Shown here: piece after piece, positions 36,126 to 45,730 of the stretch | Layout: every line of letters begins with the position of its first letter | Position numbering within the stretch: the first letter of the stretch is position 1 | From: CAYPTB01 sp964413535 | Lineage (GTDB): Bacteria > Planctomycetota > UBA1135 > GCA-002686595 | Direction of reading: 5' to 3' | Assembly: GCA_964413535.1 (NCBI GenBank) | Contig: CAYPTB010000022.1 | Location: forward strand, 1-63,435 | DNA: 63,435 nt | Position numbers and translations under genes: made by a program | Notes under the pieces: generated by a model | Databases searched by the model: none | Told to the model about the DNA's origin: nothing | What the model saw: only the letters and a program-made list of their open reading frames with translations

Positions 36126-38363
36126 TCACGCCCCCAGCCCCGCGCCGCTCGATGCGCCCGGACGGAAGGTCGGCGCGCCGGTGCGGCGCGCGAGACGGCG
36201 CCACGCAAGGAGCACGAGGAAGCAGGCGCCGGCGGCGAGCACGTCCGTCGGACGCAGCGGCACGAAGCGCGTGCTGCAACCGCCCCCACCGCCGCCGCCC
36301 GGCGTCGCTTGCACGGTGAAGGCCGCGTCGGTCAGGCTCGCCTGACCCGTGCCGGCGTTTCGGACCATCACGCTGACCGAACCGGGAGCCAGCGGGGGAA
36401 CGTCGGCTTGGAGCTCGGTGACGCCGACGAAGGCGATCGTGTTCGCCGTCGTCCCGCCCGCCCCGGTCTGCGGGTCTGCGCCGAAGACGACGGTCGTGTC
36501 GGGCGAGAAGCCGCGTCCCACGATGCTGACGCGCTCGCCCGCCCTGCCCGTCGACGGGGAGATCGACGTGAACGTGGGATCGGGGCCGGCGGCGTAGTCG
36601 AAGACGCCGCTCGCCGTGTGGCCGCCGGGATTCTCCACCTCGAGCAGGTGGGTGCCGAGCACGCCGCCCGCGGTCGTGACGCGCAGGGTGGAGTCGTCGA
36701 CGCGCTCGAACGGCTGCACGTCGCCCGCGATGCGCACCACCACTTCCTCCTCGAAGTCGCGCCCCTCGAGGATCACGAGCGTGCCGCCGTTCACGTCGCC
36801 GGCCGAGGGGAACACGCTGTCGAGCACGGGCACGGACGTGAAGCGGAATCCGTCCGCGAGGCGTCCTTCGACGCCCGTCGCGTCGATCAGGACGACGTCG
36901 CGCAGGCCGGGCGCCGACGGCCGCGTCAGGATCTCGACGGTCGCGTCGTCCAGCACCTCCAGGCCGTTCCCGGCGCTGTAGACGTGCTCGCCCAGCACGA
37001 CGCGCGCGCCCGGGCGGAAGCCCGAGCCGAAGAGCATCACCACGGTGCCGCCCTCGTGCAGCCCGACCTCGGGATCGACCGCGCCCACGAACGGGTCGGC
37101 GGGCGTGATCTCGATCGCGCCGGGAATGAGGTCCACGTCACCGGAGAGCGTCGTGACGAGGAGATCGGCGTGGCCGGGGGTCGCATTGACGGCGGCTTGC
37201 AGGAAGAAGCGCACGGCGAAGCCCTGCCACTGGACGGCGAAGAACGCGATCTCCGGATCGGACGAGGAGAGCGTCGATCCCGCGACCAGGCCCTGCCCCC
37301 CGAGCAGGTAGGGACCGAGGAAAGGGCCTCCTGGCAAGGCGCGCAGCGGCAAGGAGTCCGCGCGCATGCCGAGTTGCACGAAGACGTCCGGCGGCGCGAA
37401 GAGGTCGCCGAGCGCGAGCGTCTGGCCCGCCGCCAGCGCGAAGGTCCCCGCGCCGACCGCGAACGCTTCGAAGTCGGTGTGGATCGGTTGGGCGGCCGCG
37501 AGGTTCTCCGCTCCCACGACTCCGCCCAGCGGATTGACGTGCAGCGCGTAGGAACCGGGATCGGAGACGACGACCTGGAAGCTGCCGTCCGCTCGCGTGA
37601 GAGCGCCCGAGACGGTTCGACCGGATGCGTCGGTGGCCGACACGTGCGCGCCCGAGACCGGCGAGGCGTCGGATTGCCGTCGGATGCGTCCCTCGATCCG
37701 ACCGAGCGGCCCGGCCGGCGCGATGGCGGCTGCGCCGTTCGCGTCGTCGGCGGAGAGGCTGCGCTGCAACACCACGCCCGGGCTCACGAACGGATACATC
37801 GTGGCGCCGCCGACGCCGGAGTGGTCGAGACCGATGAAGTGCCCCAACTCGTGCGTCGCCACGTCCTGCACGTCGATCCGGTTCGGCTCGCCGCTCGCGG
37901 TGAACTCGAACTCCGCGTCGTTGAACAGGATGTCGGCGTCCACGATGGAGCCGCGGAAGAACTTCACCGGGGTGACCGCCACGATGCCGGAGAGCTCGGG
38001 AAAGAACCCGGAGTCGCCGTCGTCGAAGCGCACCTGGTGCAGATCGAGGGCCTCGAAGTCGTTGCGCGCCTTCTGTACAGGGGAGAGGTTCTCCGCCAGC
38101 GTGAGCGCCGACGCCGGAACGTCGTTCCACGCGGCGATGGCGTTCTGGATCGCCGTGATGCGCTCGGCGTCCGAGAGATCCGGGGATGCGCGCGAGGAGA
38201 TCACGACCGAGATCGCGCCCGGCGTCGGCCACGAAAGCGGCGCGAGCGTGGTGGGATCGCGCAAGCGCACGTGGGCGACCGCGTGCGTTGCGAGCGCCAG
38301 CGCGAACAGCCCGGCGAGGACGAGGAGTCGCGGCCGGCGCACCGTGCGAGCTCGGTGCGTCAC
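36126..38363 (-). CDS. Secreted matrixin-type metalloprotease with TIG domains and C-terminal sorting tag
   Basis: 745 residues. A signal peptide (RLLVLAGLFALALATHAVAH) precedes an M10-like protease domain with HELGHFIGLDHS at 171-182 and a Met-turn at TMYP. A carboxypeptidase-regulatory-like module (about 215-290) is followed by three IPT/TIG domains (about 445-670, motifs VMLFGSGFRPGA, VILEGRDFEEE, VSIVGRGFSPDT). It ends in a Gly-run with Cys, a hydrophobic segment LAAGACFLVLLAW and RRLARR, which looks like a MYXO-CTERM or JDVT-CTERM type anchor. The GTG at 38363 overlaps the upstream stop (GTGA). It is probably processed and displayed at the cell surface. The substrate is unknown. Confidence 0.8.
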   Translation of the reverse strand: MTHRARTVRRPRLLVLAGLFALALATHAVAHVRLRDPTTLAPLSWPTPGAISVVISSRASPDLSDAERITAIQNAIAAWNDVPASALTLAENLSPVQKARNDFEALDLHQVRFDDGDSGFFPELSGIVAVTPVKFFRGSIVDADILFNDAEFEFTASGEPNRIDVQDVATHELGHFIGLDHSGVGGATMYPFVSPGVVLQRSLSADDANGAAAIAPAGPLGRIEGRIRRQSDASPVSGAHVSATDASGRTVSGALTRADGSFQVVVSDPGSYALHVNPLGGVVGAENLAAAQPIHTDFEAFAVGAGTFALAAGQTLALGDLFAPPDVFVQLGMRADSLPLRALPGGPFLGPYLLGGQGLVAGSTLSSSDPEIAFFAVQWQGFAVRFFLQAAVNATPGHADLLVTTLSGDVDLIPGAIEITPADPFVGAVDPEVGLHEGGTVVMLFGSGFRPGARVVLGEHVYSAGNGLEVLDDATVEILTRPSAPGLRDVVLIDATGVEGRLADGFRFTSVPVLDSVFPSAGDVNGGTLVILEGRDFEEEVVVRIAGDVQPFERVDDSTLRVTTAGGVLGTHLLEVENPGGHTASGVFDYAAGPDPTFTSISPSTGRAGERVSIVGRGFSPDTTVVFGADPQTGAGGTTANTIAFVGVTELQADVPPLAPGSVSVMVRNAGTGQASLTDAAFTVQATPGGGGGGGCSTRFVPLRPTDVLAAGACFLVLLAWRRLARRTGAPTFRPGASSGAGLGA

Positions 38364-38992
38364 CGACCGTCTCCCGCGGCCGCGTCCTCGGCCGCGCGGC
38401 GTTCGAGCTTGGCGGCCACGGCGCGCTCGACGCGGTCGGCGAAGCTCGCGTACTCCGCTCGCGCGTCCCCTGCGCCGGCGCCGGGGGACGTGCTCGGCCC
38501 GCTCGCCGGAGCGGGAGCGACGCGCGTCAAGCCGTCGAGCCGCCGCCCCACGCGGCGCACGCCGAGCGCGTCGCTCGCGACGAAGAACGCGCCCTGCGCC
38601 GCGCCGACTGGAACGCGCCAACCGGTTCGGCCCGGCGCGCTGAGGCACAACACGACCTCCTCGCCCTCGCGCAAGCGCGGGAAGCCCGAGAGCAGCGTGC
38701 CCGAACCGTCCGGGAGTACGCCGCCAGGAAGGCGGATCGTTCGCGCGGGAAGGTGCTCGCCGAGGAAGGTGCGCGACACCTCGAGCGAGTAGTCCGTGCA
38801 CACGATCCCGCTCGGATCGGGGACGCCGCGCGCGGTGAGCACGCGCGCCAGGACGACGAGCTCCGCGCGATCCACGAGATCCTCGAGCTCGAGCCGCAGG
38901 GCCGTGTCCGCGCGGACGACGCCGGCGAAGGCGCTCGCGCACAGGAGGAACAGGAGTCGAACCAGGGTGTCGGGCAGGGGGAGCGTTCGCAT
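38360..38992 (-). CDS. Secreted partner of matrixin protein
   Basis: 210 residues with a signal peptide (LVRLLFLLCASAFAGVVRAD). The mature part starts LEDLVDRAELVVLARVLTAR and has TDYSLEVSRTFLGE and LPGGVLPDGSG. This family pattern recurs in exported proteins encoded beside matrixin-like proteases in several GC-rich phyla, as far as I know. It is translationally coupled to the protease gene by GTGA. It may be a chaperone, inhibitor or propeptide-like partner, which is inference. Confidence 0.65.
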   Translation of the reverse strand: MRTLPLPDTLVRLLFLLCASAFAGVVRADTALRLELEDLVDRAELVVLARVLTARGVPDPSGIVCTDYSLEVSRTFLGEHLPARTIRLPGGVLPDGSGTLLSGFPRLREGEEVVLCLSAPGRTGWRVPVGAAQGAFFVASDALGVRRVGRRLDGLTRVAPAPASGPSTSPGAGAGDARAEYASFADRVERAVAAKLERRAAEDAAAGDGR

Positions 38993-39108
38993 GGTTTCCG
39001 TGCTCGTCGGGATCTCCATCGATACGGGGGCGTCGGGACGGACGGAGGACCCCCCGAGTAGACCCTATAGCGACTCGGCGCGGACGGGGTCACCGGGCCG
39101 GCGATCGT

Positions 39109-40827
39109 TCACGCGAGGCAGCGCTGGACCGCCGCCTCCAGCCCGACCATCGTCACCGGTTTCGCCAGGACCTCTGCGACGCTCGACTCCACGTCCTCCA
39201 CCGCCTCCAGGTGGTTCCCCCAGCCGGTCAACAGGATCACGGGCACGTCGGGCCGCTGCCGGTGCGCTTCCCGGGCGACGTCGTTGCCCGTGAGACCGGG
39301 CATGCCCATGTCCGAGATCACGAGGTCGAACGAGCACGTCGTGAACAACTCCAGCGCCGGCGCCGCGGCCGTGAAGCCCGTGACGTCGTGGCCGAGGGTC
39401 TCGAGGAGCTGCAGGACCGTGTCGAGCACGTCCGGGTCGTCGTCCACGACCAGGATGCGGGCGCGCCGACCCACGGTTTCGCCTGCGCTCTCCGGCGTCA
39501 CGTCCACGTCCTTCGCCGCCGGCAACCAGACCGTGAAGGTGCTGCCGATCCCGAGCGCGCTCTCCACCTCGATCCTCCCGCCCAGGCGATGGACGATGCT
39601 CCACGACGTGGAGAGCCCCAGACCTCCGCCGCGCGGACCCTTGGTGGTGTAGAAGGGATCGAAGAGCTGCTTCTGTTGCGCTTCCGTCATCCCCGAGCCG
39701 GCGTCGCGGACGGCGAGGAAGACCTCTCCCTGCACGGTGCCCGAGGAGAGCCGGATGGTGCCGCTCGCGACCATCGCGTCGACGGCGTTGAAGATCAGGT
39801 TGACGAGGACTTCGCGGAGTTCCGCGGCACGCGCGCGGACCGGCGGAGTCGAGCCGACGTCGACTTCCACGCTGATGGCCACGCCGCGCAGGAGCGCCTC
39901 GTCGGACCACTTGCGCCGAGTGAGCTCGCGCACGAAATCGAGGATCTCGCTCGGAACGACCGTCGTGGTCTCCTTCTCTGCGGTGCGCGTGAAGACCTGG
40001 AGGCGCCGCACCGTTTCGGCCGCGTCGAGCGCGCAGGTGCTGATGCGCGTGACGGTCGTCCGGGTGTCCTCGTCCAGGTCGTCCTTGGCGAGGAGCAGGT
40101 CGCACAGCCCGAGGGCGATGAGGAGCGCGTTGTTGAAGTTGTGCGCGATTCCCGCCGCCATCTCCCCCAGCGCGGACAGGCGCTCGGCGCGCACGAGCTG
40201 CTCCTGGGCCGCCTTGGTCTGCTCCAACGCGCCGTTGAGTCGCTCGATCAACCGCAAGTCGTAGAGCGCCGACGCGACCTGATCCGCGAACAGCGCGAGC
40301 AGTCGCAAATCGCTCCGCGAGAACGGATGAGGCTCGCCGCGCTGGTCGAACTGGAGCACGCCGATGACTTCGTCCTCGACGATGAGCGGCGCGCACAGGG
40401 CGCTCGCGATGCGCAGGAGCTCGATGCTCTGCTGGTTCTTGAGTCCGTGGTCGCGGGTCGCATCGTCCACGATGACCGGTTCGCGCGAGACGCGCACCCG
40501 GTCGAGCAAGGTCTCGCTGACCGGGAGCGCTCCCAAACCGTGCGCCTCGAGACTCGACGATTGGATGATCGGCACCCGGTCCTCGCCGAAGAGCACCACG
40601 AAGCCGTTCTGGGCATCGAACAGCTCCCGCAGCCGGTCGTTGACGTACGCGAGCAGCTCGTCGCGGTTGTGGATCCGGTGGATGGCGCGCGAGATCTCGA
40701 GGAGCCGCGTGAGCTGCCGCGCCGAGACGCTGTCGACGTCGCTCGAGTCGGGTCGCTCGCGAATCTCCAGGGCTCCACCCAACCGCGCGAGCCTCGAGCG
40801 CGCCTCTCCCCACTCGCCCTCGACCAT
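39109..40827 (-). CDS. Hybrid sensor histidine kinase (GAF-HisKA-HATPase-REC)
   Basis: 572-residue cytosolic two-component protein. A GAF sensor domain (about 45-190) is followed by a dimerisation helix with phospho-acceptor H229 in GEMAAGIAHNFNN, where the usual Asp or Glu after His is Asn. An HATPase domain (about 330-435, N box LIFNAVDAM, GGGLGLS) and a C-terminal receiver (about 455-570) follow, with the acceptor Asp in DLVISDMGMPG and Lys in VLAKPV. It starts six bases after the stop of the Ser/Thr kinase-ATPase gene, so the two are co-translated and probably form one signalling pathway. The output partner is not encoded here. Confidence 0.9.
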   Translation of the reverse strand: MVEGEWGEARSRLARLGGALEIRERPDSSDVDSVSARQLTRLLEISRAIHRIHNRDELLAYVNDRLRELFDAQNGFVVLFGEDRVPIIQSSSLEAHGLGALPVSETLLDRVRVSREPVIVDDATRDHGLKNQQSIELLRIASALCAPLIVEDEVIGVLQFDQRGEPHPFSRSDLRLLALFADQVASALYDLRLIERLNGALEQTKAAQEQLVRAERLSALGEMAAGIAHNFNNALLIALGLCDLLLAKDDLDEDTRTTVTRISTCALDAAETVRRLQVFTRTAEKETTTVVPSEILDFVRELTRRKWSDEALLRGVAISVEVDVGSTPPVRARAAELREVLVNLIFNAVDAMVASGTIRLSSGTVQGEVFLAVRDAGSGMTEAQQKQLFDPFYTTKGPRGGGLGLSTSWSIVHRLGGRIEVESALGIGSTFTVWLPAAKDVDVTPESAGETVGRRARILVVDDDPDVLDTVLQLLETLGHDVTGFTAAAPALELFTTCSFDLVISDMGMPGLTGNDVAREAHRQRPDVPVILLTGWGNHLEAVEDVESSVAEVLAKPVTMVGLEAAVQRCLA

Positions 40828-40833
40828 AGGTGC

Positions 40834-43800
40834 CTACGTTAATCCTTCCGGCGACGAAGCGCCCTCCCGTCGCAAGCAATCTTCGATCGCGGCGAGCACG
40901 TCGGCCCGTCTTGGGGAATCCACGTACGACAGCTCGAGCTTTGGATCGTCCATGCGCTCGATCGCCGCGCGGAAGATGCCCACGCATTTCCCGAGCCACT
41001 GCAAGCCGCGCTCGCGCCGGTCCTCCTCGATGTGGAAGCGCCCGAGAGCGGCGGCGGCCTGCCACTCGAGCTCGGGTGCGGCGAGCAGCACGGCGAGGTC
41101 GTACGCGCGGTGCAAGCGGCGCGACGCCTCCTCGGCGCGACCCCCGTCGACGGCGAGGATCCCGAGCGTGCGTTCGGCCCGGATCACGAGACCGCGCATC
41201 CCCACACGCTCCGCGACGCCGAGCGCCTCGCTCGCCGACGCCTCCGCGCGCCCGTGCTCGCCCAGGTCCGCTGCGCACTCGGCGGCCGTGACGAGCGCCG
41301 TCGCCAGGGTCCGCGTGTCGGCCAGCTCGCGCCCGAGCTCCACCGCGCGCCAGAGCGTCTCCACGCCGCGCCCCGTGAGGTGCTCCAACTCTCCGACCTG
41401 GCTCGACAGCAAGACCTCGTGCGTGCGCGACTCGCACGCCCGCGCGAGCAGGATCCCCTCGCGGGCGAGGCTCTCCGCTCGCGCGAGCCTCCCGATCGAG
41501 ACCTCGACCGACGCCAGAGTCGCGAGCGCCTCGACCCGCGAGACGTCCGCCCGACCTCTGTGGCACGCGAGCGCGCGGGAGGCTTGGTCGAGGGCGCGCG
41601 CCAGGTCTCCCTTGTCCCGCCACACCTCCGCCAGGTTCGCGCGCGTTCGACCTTCGCCGCGCACGTCCCCGACCTCGACCCGCATCGAGAGCGCCTCCTC
41701 GTAGCGCGCGATCGCAGCGCCGTACTTTCCCATCCAGTGGTCGAGCACGGCCAGGTTGGAGAGCGACAGCGCGATCGCCGCGCGATTGCCGAGACGCCGT
41801 TTGATCCCGAGCGCCTCGTCGAAGCTCTTGCGCGCGACGTCGAACGCCCCGGAGACGAGTGCGATGTTCCCGAGGTTCGTCAGATTTCGCGATCGGCCGT
41901 CGAGATCGGCGCTCCCGTTGCACAGATCGAGGGCGTGCTCGCAATGCGCGCGCGCCTCGTCGTAACGTGAGCGCGCGAAGGCCAGGGTGCCGAGGTTGTT
42001 CCACAGCGCAGCCGTGGCCGGATCCGTCAGGGGTCGCTCGAACGCGGCGAGACCGCACCGCAACCACTCCTCGGCCTCGACGGTGCGACCGAGCTCGTAC
42101 TCGACCCGACCCAGGAGTTCGCAGGCCCGCCCCCTTTCCGGGTCGAAGCGCGGAAGGCTCGCGCGCTCACCGCGATCCTCGAGGGCTTCGAGGAGCAGCG
42201 CCCGCGCCGCGTGCGGCTGACCGAGTCCTTGCAGCGCGTAGGCGCACTTGCGCAGGAGGCGCGGGCGCTCCTCCGCGCAGTCGCAGGCAAGCCGCTCTTC
42301 GTAGACGCTCCTCGCGTTCTCGAACTCCCCCAGCCGCACGTGCGCGTCGCCGACCGACTCGAGGATCGCCGCGCGCAGCGGTTCGTCCTCGCGTGCGTGG
42401 AGGACGAGGGCCCTGCCGAGCTCTACCGCCCGGCGCGGATCGTTGGCCTGGAGCAGCCGCAGGACGGCGTCCTTCCCCCGGACGACGGCCGCTGCGCCTT
42501 CGTTCGCCGCGAGGTGATGCTCCGCGATCGAGACGGTGAATTCCCCTTCGCCCTTCGCCCGCGCGAGGACGCGCGCCCAGGCCGAGTGGATCCCGCGCCT
42601 CGCTCCATGATCGAGCTCGTCGTAGGCGAGCGCCCGCAGACTCGCGGAGGGAATCGCGTAGGAGACCCCTCCTCCCGCGCCGTCGACCCGGAGGAGACCG
42701 CGCCGCGCGAGCGCCTCGAGCGCTCCGTCGATCGGCGTGCCGTCCAAGACCTCGACCAGCAAGTCGCGCGTCGCGGAGCGGTCGAGGATGGCCAGGGCGT
42801 CGAGCACCGCTCGCTCCGCGGCCGAAGCGTCCGCGAGCTCGCGGCGCAGCGCCTCGGCCATGGAGCCCGGAATCAGGTCGAGCGAGAAGGCCTCCCGATC
42901 CGCACGTCCTTCCTCGACGGCGATCGACAGCGCCCGCGAAGCCGATACGGCGAATCCTGCGTGGCCCTCGGTCACCTCGACGATGCGCGCCAGGGCGCGC
43001 TCGTCGTCGGCGAGCTCGGGCGACACGAGCGAAGCCGCCAGCCTGCGCGTCTCGGCGGGGACGAGACGACCGAGCTCGAAGGTCTTCTGCGCACAGACCG
43101 AGAGCGAGCGTGCGGCGGGAGATCCGCGCAACGCCGAGGCGACGAACGCGACGGGTCCCTCGCAAGCTCCCCGCGCCGAAGCCTCGATCAAGGCCCAGGT
43201 GGACGGATCCGCCCGATCCACGTCGTCCAGGACGAGCAGCAACGGCTCGATGCGAGCCGCGCCGGACAGTGCGTCCTGGAACTCCACCCAGCGTCGCGCG
43301 TCGCGAACGCCCGCATCCGCGCCCGGATCGACCGCGGCGCTCCGATTCGCGCCGGCCAAGCCCTCCGTCGAACGCATCAGGCGCGACGCACACTCCGGGT
43401 CGTGCGGCTCCAGCATGGCTGCGAGCGGTAGGACGGCGTCCAGCAGGGGTCGATACGGCGCTCCCGCGGGGGACGCGGCGCGCGAACGCAGGACGATCAC
43501 CCCGGCGAGCGCGGCGCGCCACGCGATCTCGTCCAGGAAGCGCGACTTCCCCGAGCCGCCTTCTCCCGTAGCGAGGACCAACGAGGGCGCGGCGCGTCCC
43601 TGGGCGAGATCACGGAGCCAACCCTCCGTCCACGCGAGCTCGTCCACGCGTCCCACGAAGCACGGATCCGTGTGCGCGAGCCCCGCGCCGCGCCGAGCGA
43701 GTGGGACGAGGGGACGCAGATCGCGCAGGATGCTCGCCGCGTCCGGATAGCGCGTGTCGCGATCGCCTTCGATCATGCGGGCGAGGATGACGCCGAGGGG

Positions 43801-44493
43801 CAGAGCGTTCGCCTCGGCGGGGGCGAGGTCGAGCGCTTCCAGGAAGGACGCGCCCAATGCGAAGAGATCGGTCGATGCCGTCGGCGGCTCTCCCGCGAGG
43901 ATCGACGGGGCGGCGTAACGCGGCGTTCCGCGCACGACTCCGGTCGGCCCCTCGCCGAGGCGACCGGACAGACCGAAGTCGATCAGTACCAGCTCGGGCC
44001 CGCCCGACCGCTCGCGCACGAGGAGATTCGCAGGCTTGAGATCGCCGTGCACGACGCCGCGACCGGCGTGCAGGAACGAGAGCGTCCGACAGGCCTGCCA
44101 CAGGAGCGCGGCGGCGAGGCCGAGGTCGCGCCCCGCGAGGGCCGACCCGAGCTCGCGACCCTCGACGAACTCCATCGCGAACCAGGCGAGACCCGAGGGC
44201 TCGCGCCCGAAGTCGAGCACGCGCGGGAGGTGCGGATGCGCGAGGCTCGACAGGCGCTCGAACTCCGCGCTCGGCGCTTGCGAGCCTCCGTCGAGCCGCG
44301 CGAGCTTCAGGGCCACGCGCGCGCCGTGGATGCGCTCTCGGCCGAGGAACACCGCGCGGTCTTCCCCGGCCGAGAGCCTACCCTCGATCGTGTAGCGACG
44401 AGTGAGTCGACTGGTTGCGGCGAGCTCGCTGAGCTCGTCCCGACTCTCCGAGCCGTCAGCGCAGCGTTCCGTCTCCGATCGTGTGTCCGTCAC
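40834..44493 (-). CDS. Ser/Thr protein kinase-AAA ATPase-TPR regulator
   Basis: 1219 residues. An N-terminal Hanks-type kinase domain (about 33-270) has K63 in VALKLARL, catalytic loop HGDLKPAN at 149-156 (HGD replaces the usual HRD) and DFG at 172-174. An AAA-type ATPase follows with Walker A GEGGSGKS at 310-317 and LLLVLDDVDRADP as Walker B. The remaining 650 residues are TPR helices with motifs such as LWNNLGTLAFARSRYDEA. The architecture is that of PknK-like regulators. The ATG at 44493 lies within the upstream gene, a 38-nt overlap, and no better start was found. The hybrid kinase follows after six bases. Confidence 0.85.
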   Translation of the reverse strand: MTDTRSETERCADGSESRDELSELAATSRLTRRYTIEGRLSAGEDRAVFLGRERIHGARVALKLARLDGGSQAPSAEFERLSSLAHPHLPRVLDFGREPSGLAWFAMEFVEGRELGSALAGRDLGLAAALLWQACRTLSFLHAGRGVVHGDLKPANLLVRERSGGPELVLIDFGLSGRLGEGPTGVVRGTPRYAAPSILAGEPPTASTDLFALGASFLEALDLAPAEANALPLGVILARMIEGDRDTRYPDAASILRDLRPLVPLARRGAGLAHTDPCFVGRVDELAWTEGWLRDLAQGRAAPSLVLATGEGGSGKSRFLDEIAWRAALAGVIVLRSRAASPAGAPYRPLLDAVLPLAAMLEPHDPECASRLMRSTEGLAGANRSAAVDPGADAGVRDARRWVEFQDALSGAARIEPLLLVLDDVDRADPSTWALIEASARGACEGPVAFVASALRGSPAARSLSVCAQKTFELGRLVPAETRRLAASLVSPELADDERALARIVEVTEGHAGFAVSASRALSIAVEEGRADREAFSLDLIPGSMAEALRRELADASAAERAVLDALAILDRSATRDLLVEVLDGTPIDGALEALARRGLLRVDGAGGGVSYAIPSASLRALAYDELDHGARRGIHSAWARVLARAKGEGEFTVSIAEHHLAANEGAAAVVRGKDAVLRLLQANDPRRAVELGRALVLHAREDEPLRAAILESVGDAHVRLGEFENARSVYEERLACDCAEERPRLLRKCAYALQGLGQPHAARALLLEALEDRGERASLPRFDPERGRACELLGRVEYELGRTVEAEEWLRCGLAAFERPLTDPATAALWNNLGTLAFARSRYDEARAHCEHALDLCNGSADLDGRSRNLTNLGNIALVSGAFDVARKSFDEALGIKRRLGNRAAIALSLSNLAVLDHWMGKYGAAIARYEEALSMRVEVGDVRGEGRTRANLAEVWRDKGDLARALDQASRALACHRGRADVSRVEALATLASVEVSIGRLARAESLAREGILLARACESRTHEVLLSSQVGELEHLTGRGVETLWRAVELGRELADTRTLATALVTAAECAADLGEHGRAEASASEALGVAERVGMRGLVIRAERTLGILAVDGGRAEEASRRLHRAYDLAVLLAAPELEWQAAAALGRFHIEEDRRERGLQWLGKCVGIFRAAIERMDDPKLELSYVDSPRRADVLAAIEDCLRREGASSPEGLT

Positions 44494-45730
44494 CCGAGAT
44501 CAGCACCTTGCGCGCGATCACGTTCCCCACGATCGTCGCCTGGTCCCCGAGCAGTTGGAACTGACCGCCGTGCGTGTACATCCTACCCGTGAAGGCATGG
44601 TCCGTCCCGGCGATCAGCACATGGTTGGGCGTGTTCGCGTCCTGGTCGTCCACGGACCACGCCAGCACGCCGTCGGCGAACGCCGTGAAAGCGTTCGAGT
44701 TGCCCCTGAACTCGATGCTGCCTTCGGCCACGAGGGTCAAGGCGGCGGAGATTTCCGCCCCGCTGACGATGATGTCGCCGGTCGAGTAGATGACGCCGCC
44801 GACGGGAACTCCCAGGCTCGTCTCGAGTCCCGACGGCCCCATGACGACGGTGATGTCCTGGGCGAAGAACGTGTCGTTCGCCGACGCCAGCGCAGCATAG
44901 TGGCCGGCGGAGAACGGCGCCGCGGGAAGGGTCGTTTCCGCCGGCTCGTCCACCAGGGTGCCGAGGACGTGGCCTTGACCGCGGATGTCGGTCCCACCGC
45001 GGAACCGCAGGCGCTCGGGAATCAGGTCTTCGTCTCCGTCGAGACGGAACGGGCCGTTGGTCAGGATCTCGCCCTGCACGAACGTGTCGCTCGTGAGGAG
45101 GTACATGGCGTAGTTCCCCGTCCCCGAGCTGTGGAGCACGGGACCGGGGTACACGTCGATGGCGGCCACGGGAGCGTCCTCGAGCGCGTCGAGGCGCGCC
45201 GCGAGCTCCGTTGCGCCCAAGCAGTACACGAAGCCCACGTCTTCGTACCCCGGGGACTCCGCGATCGCCACCCGGAGCACTCCGACCGTCCCGAGGTGCT
45301 CGCTCGCACTCGGACGCTGCATGGGATCGTTCTCGCCGAAGAGGTCGAGCTCGATTCCCGCCAGGGTCCCAGCGGCCAGCCAACCCCCGATCGCTCCCCC
45401 CGCGGGAACGATCACGTCCTCGAAGACGAGCTTCCCGAACGTGAGGATCGCGCTCTCCCGTTCGGCGACTCCTGCCTGATCGCACGACGCGAGGAAGGTC
45501 ACGCCCGTTCCGACCAGCACGCCGCGCAGGTGGCTCCAGTCGCCTTCGGGACCCACTTGGCTCCAGTCGCCCTCCGGCCCGTACATGAGCCACGCGAGCT
45601 TCTGCGCGCGCGCCGCAGAGAGCGTCAGGATCTGCTCGTCCGCCCAGGTGGAAGCGGCGGAGGCAGTGAGTAGGACGGCCGCAATCGCCGATCGAGCGGC
45701 ACCCCTGAGCTTCATTCCATTCGTTCTCAT
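44456..45730 (-). CDS. Secreted hypothetical protein with polymer-forming-like beta repeats
   Basis: 424 residues. A signal peptide (MKLRGAARSAIAAVLLTASA) follows the ATG at 45730, with AAGGGG upstream. Residues 66-84 contain two tandem GPEGDWS units nine residues apart. The C-terminal half (about 230-424) has short beta-repeat segments such as GGVIYSTGDIIVSG, SIEFRGNSNAF and GNVIARKVLISGDGHTIGDG, which look like a surface-exposed right-handed beta structure. No named family was recognised. The end of this gene overlaps the following kinase gene by 38 nt, suggesting co-expression. Confidence 0.65.
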   Translation of the reverse strand: MRTNGMKLRGAARSAIAAVLLTASAASTWADEQILTLSAARAQKLAWLMYGPEGDWSQVGPEGDWSHLRGVLVGTGVTFLASCDQAGVAERESAILTFGKLVFEDVIVPAGGAIGGWLAAGTLAGIELDLFGENDPMQRPSASEHLGTVGVLRVAIAESPGYEDVGFVYCLGATELAARLDALEDAPVAAIDVYPGPVLHSSGTGNYAMYLLTSDTFVQGEILTNGPFRLDGDEDLIPERLRFRGGTDIRGQGHVLGTLVDEPAETTLPAAPFSAGHYAALASANDTFFAQDITVVMGPSGLETSLGVPVGGVIYSTGDIIVSGAEISAALTLVAEGSIEFRGNSNAFTAFADGVLAWSVDDQDANTPNHVLIAGTDHAFTGRMYTHGGQFQLLGDQATIVGNVIARKVLISGDGHTIGDGTLR

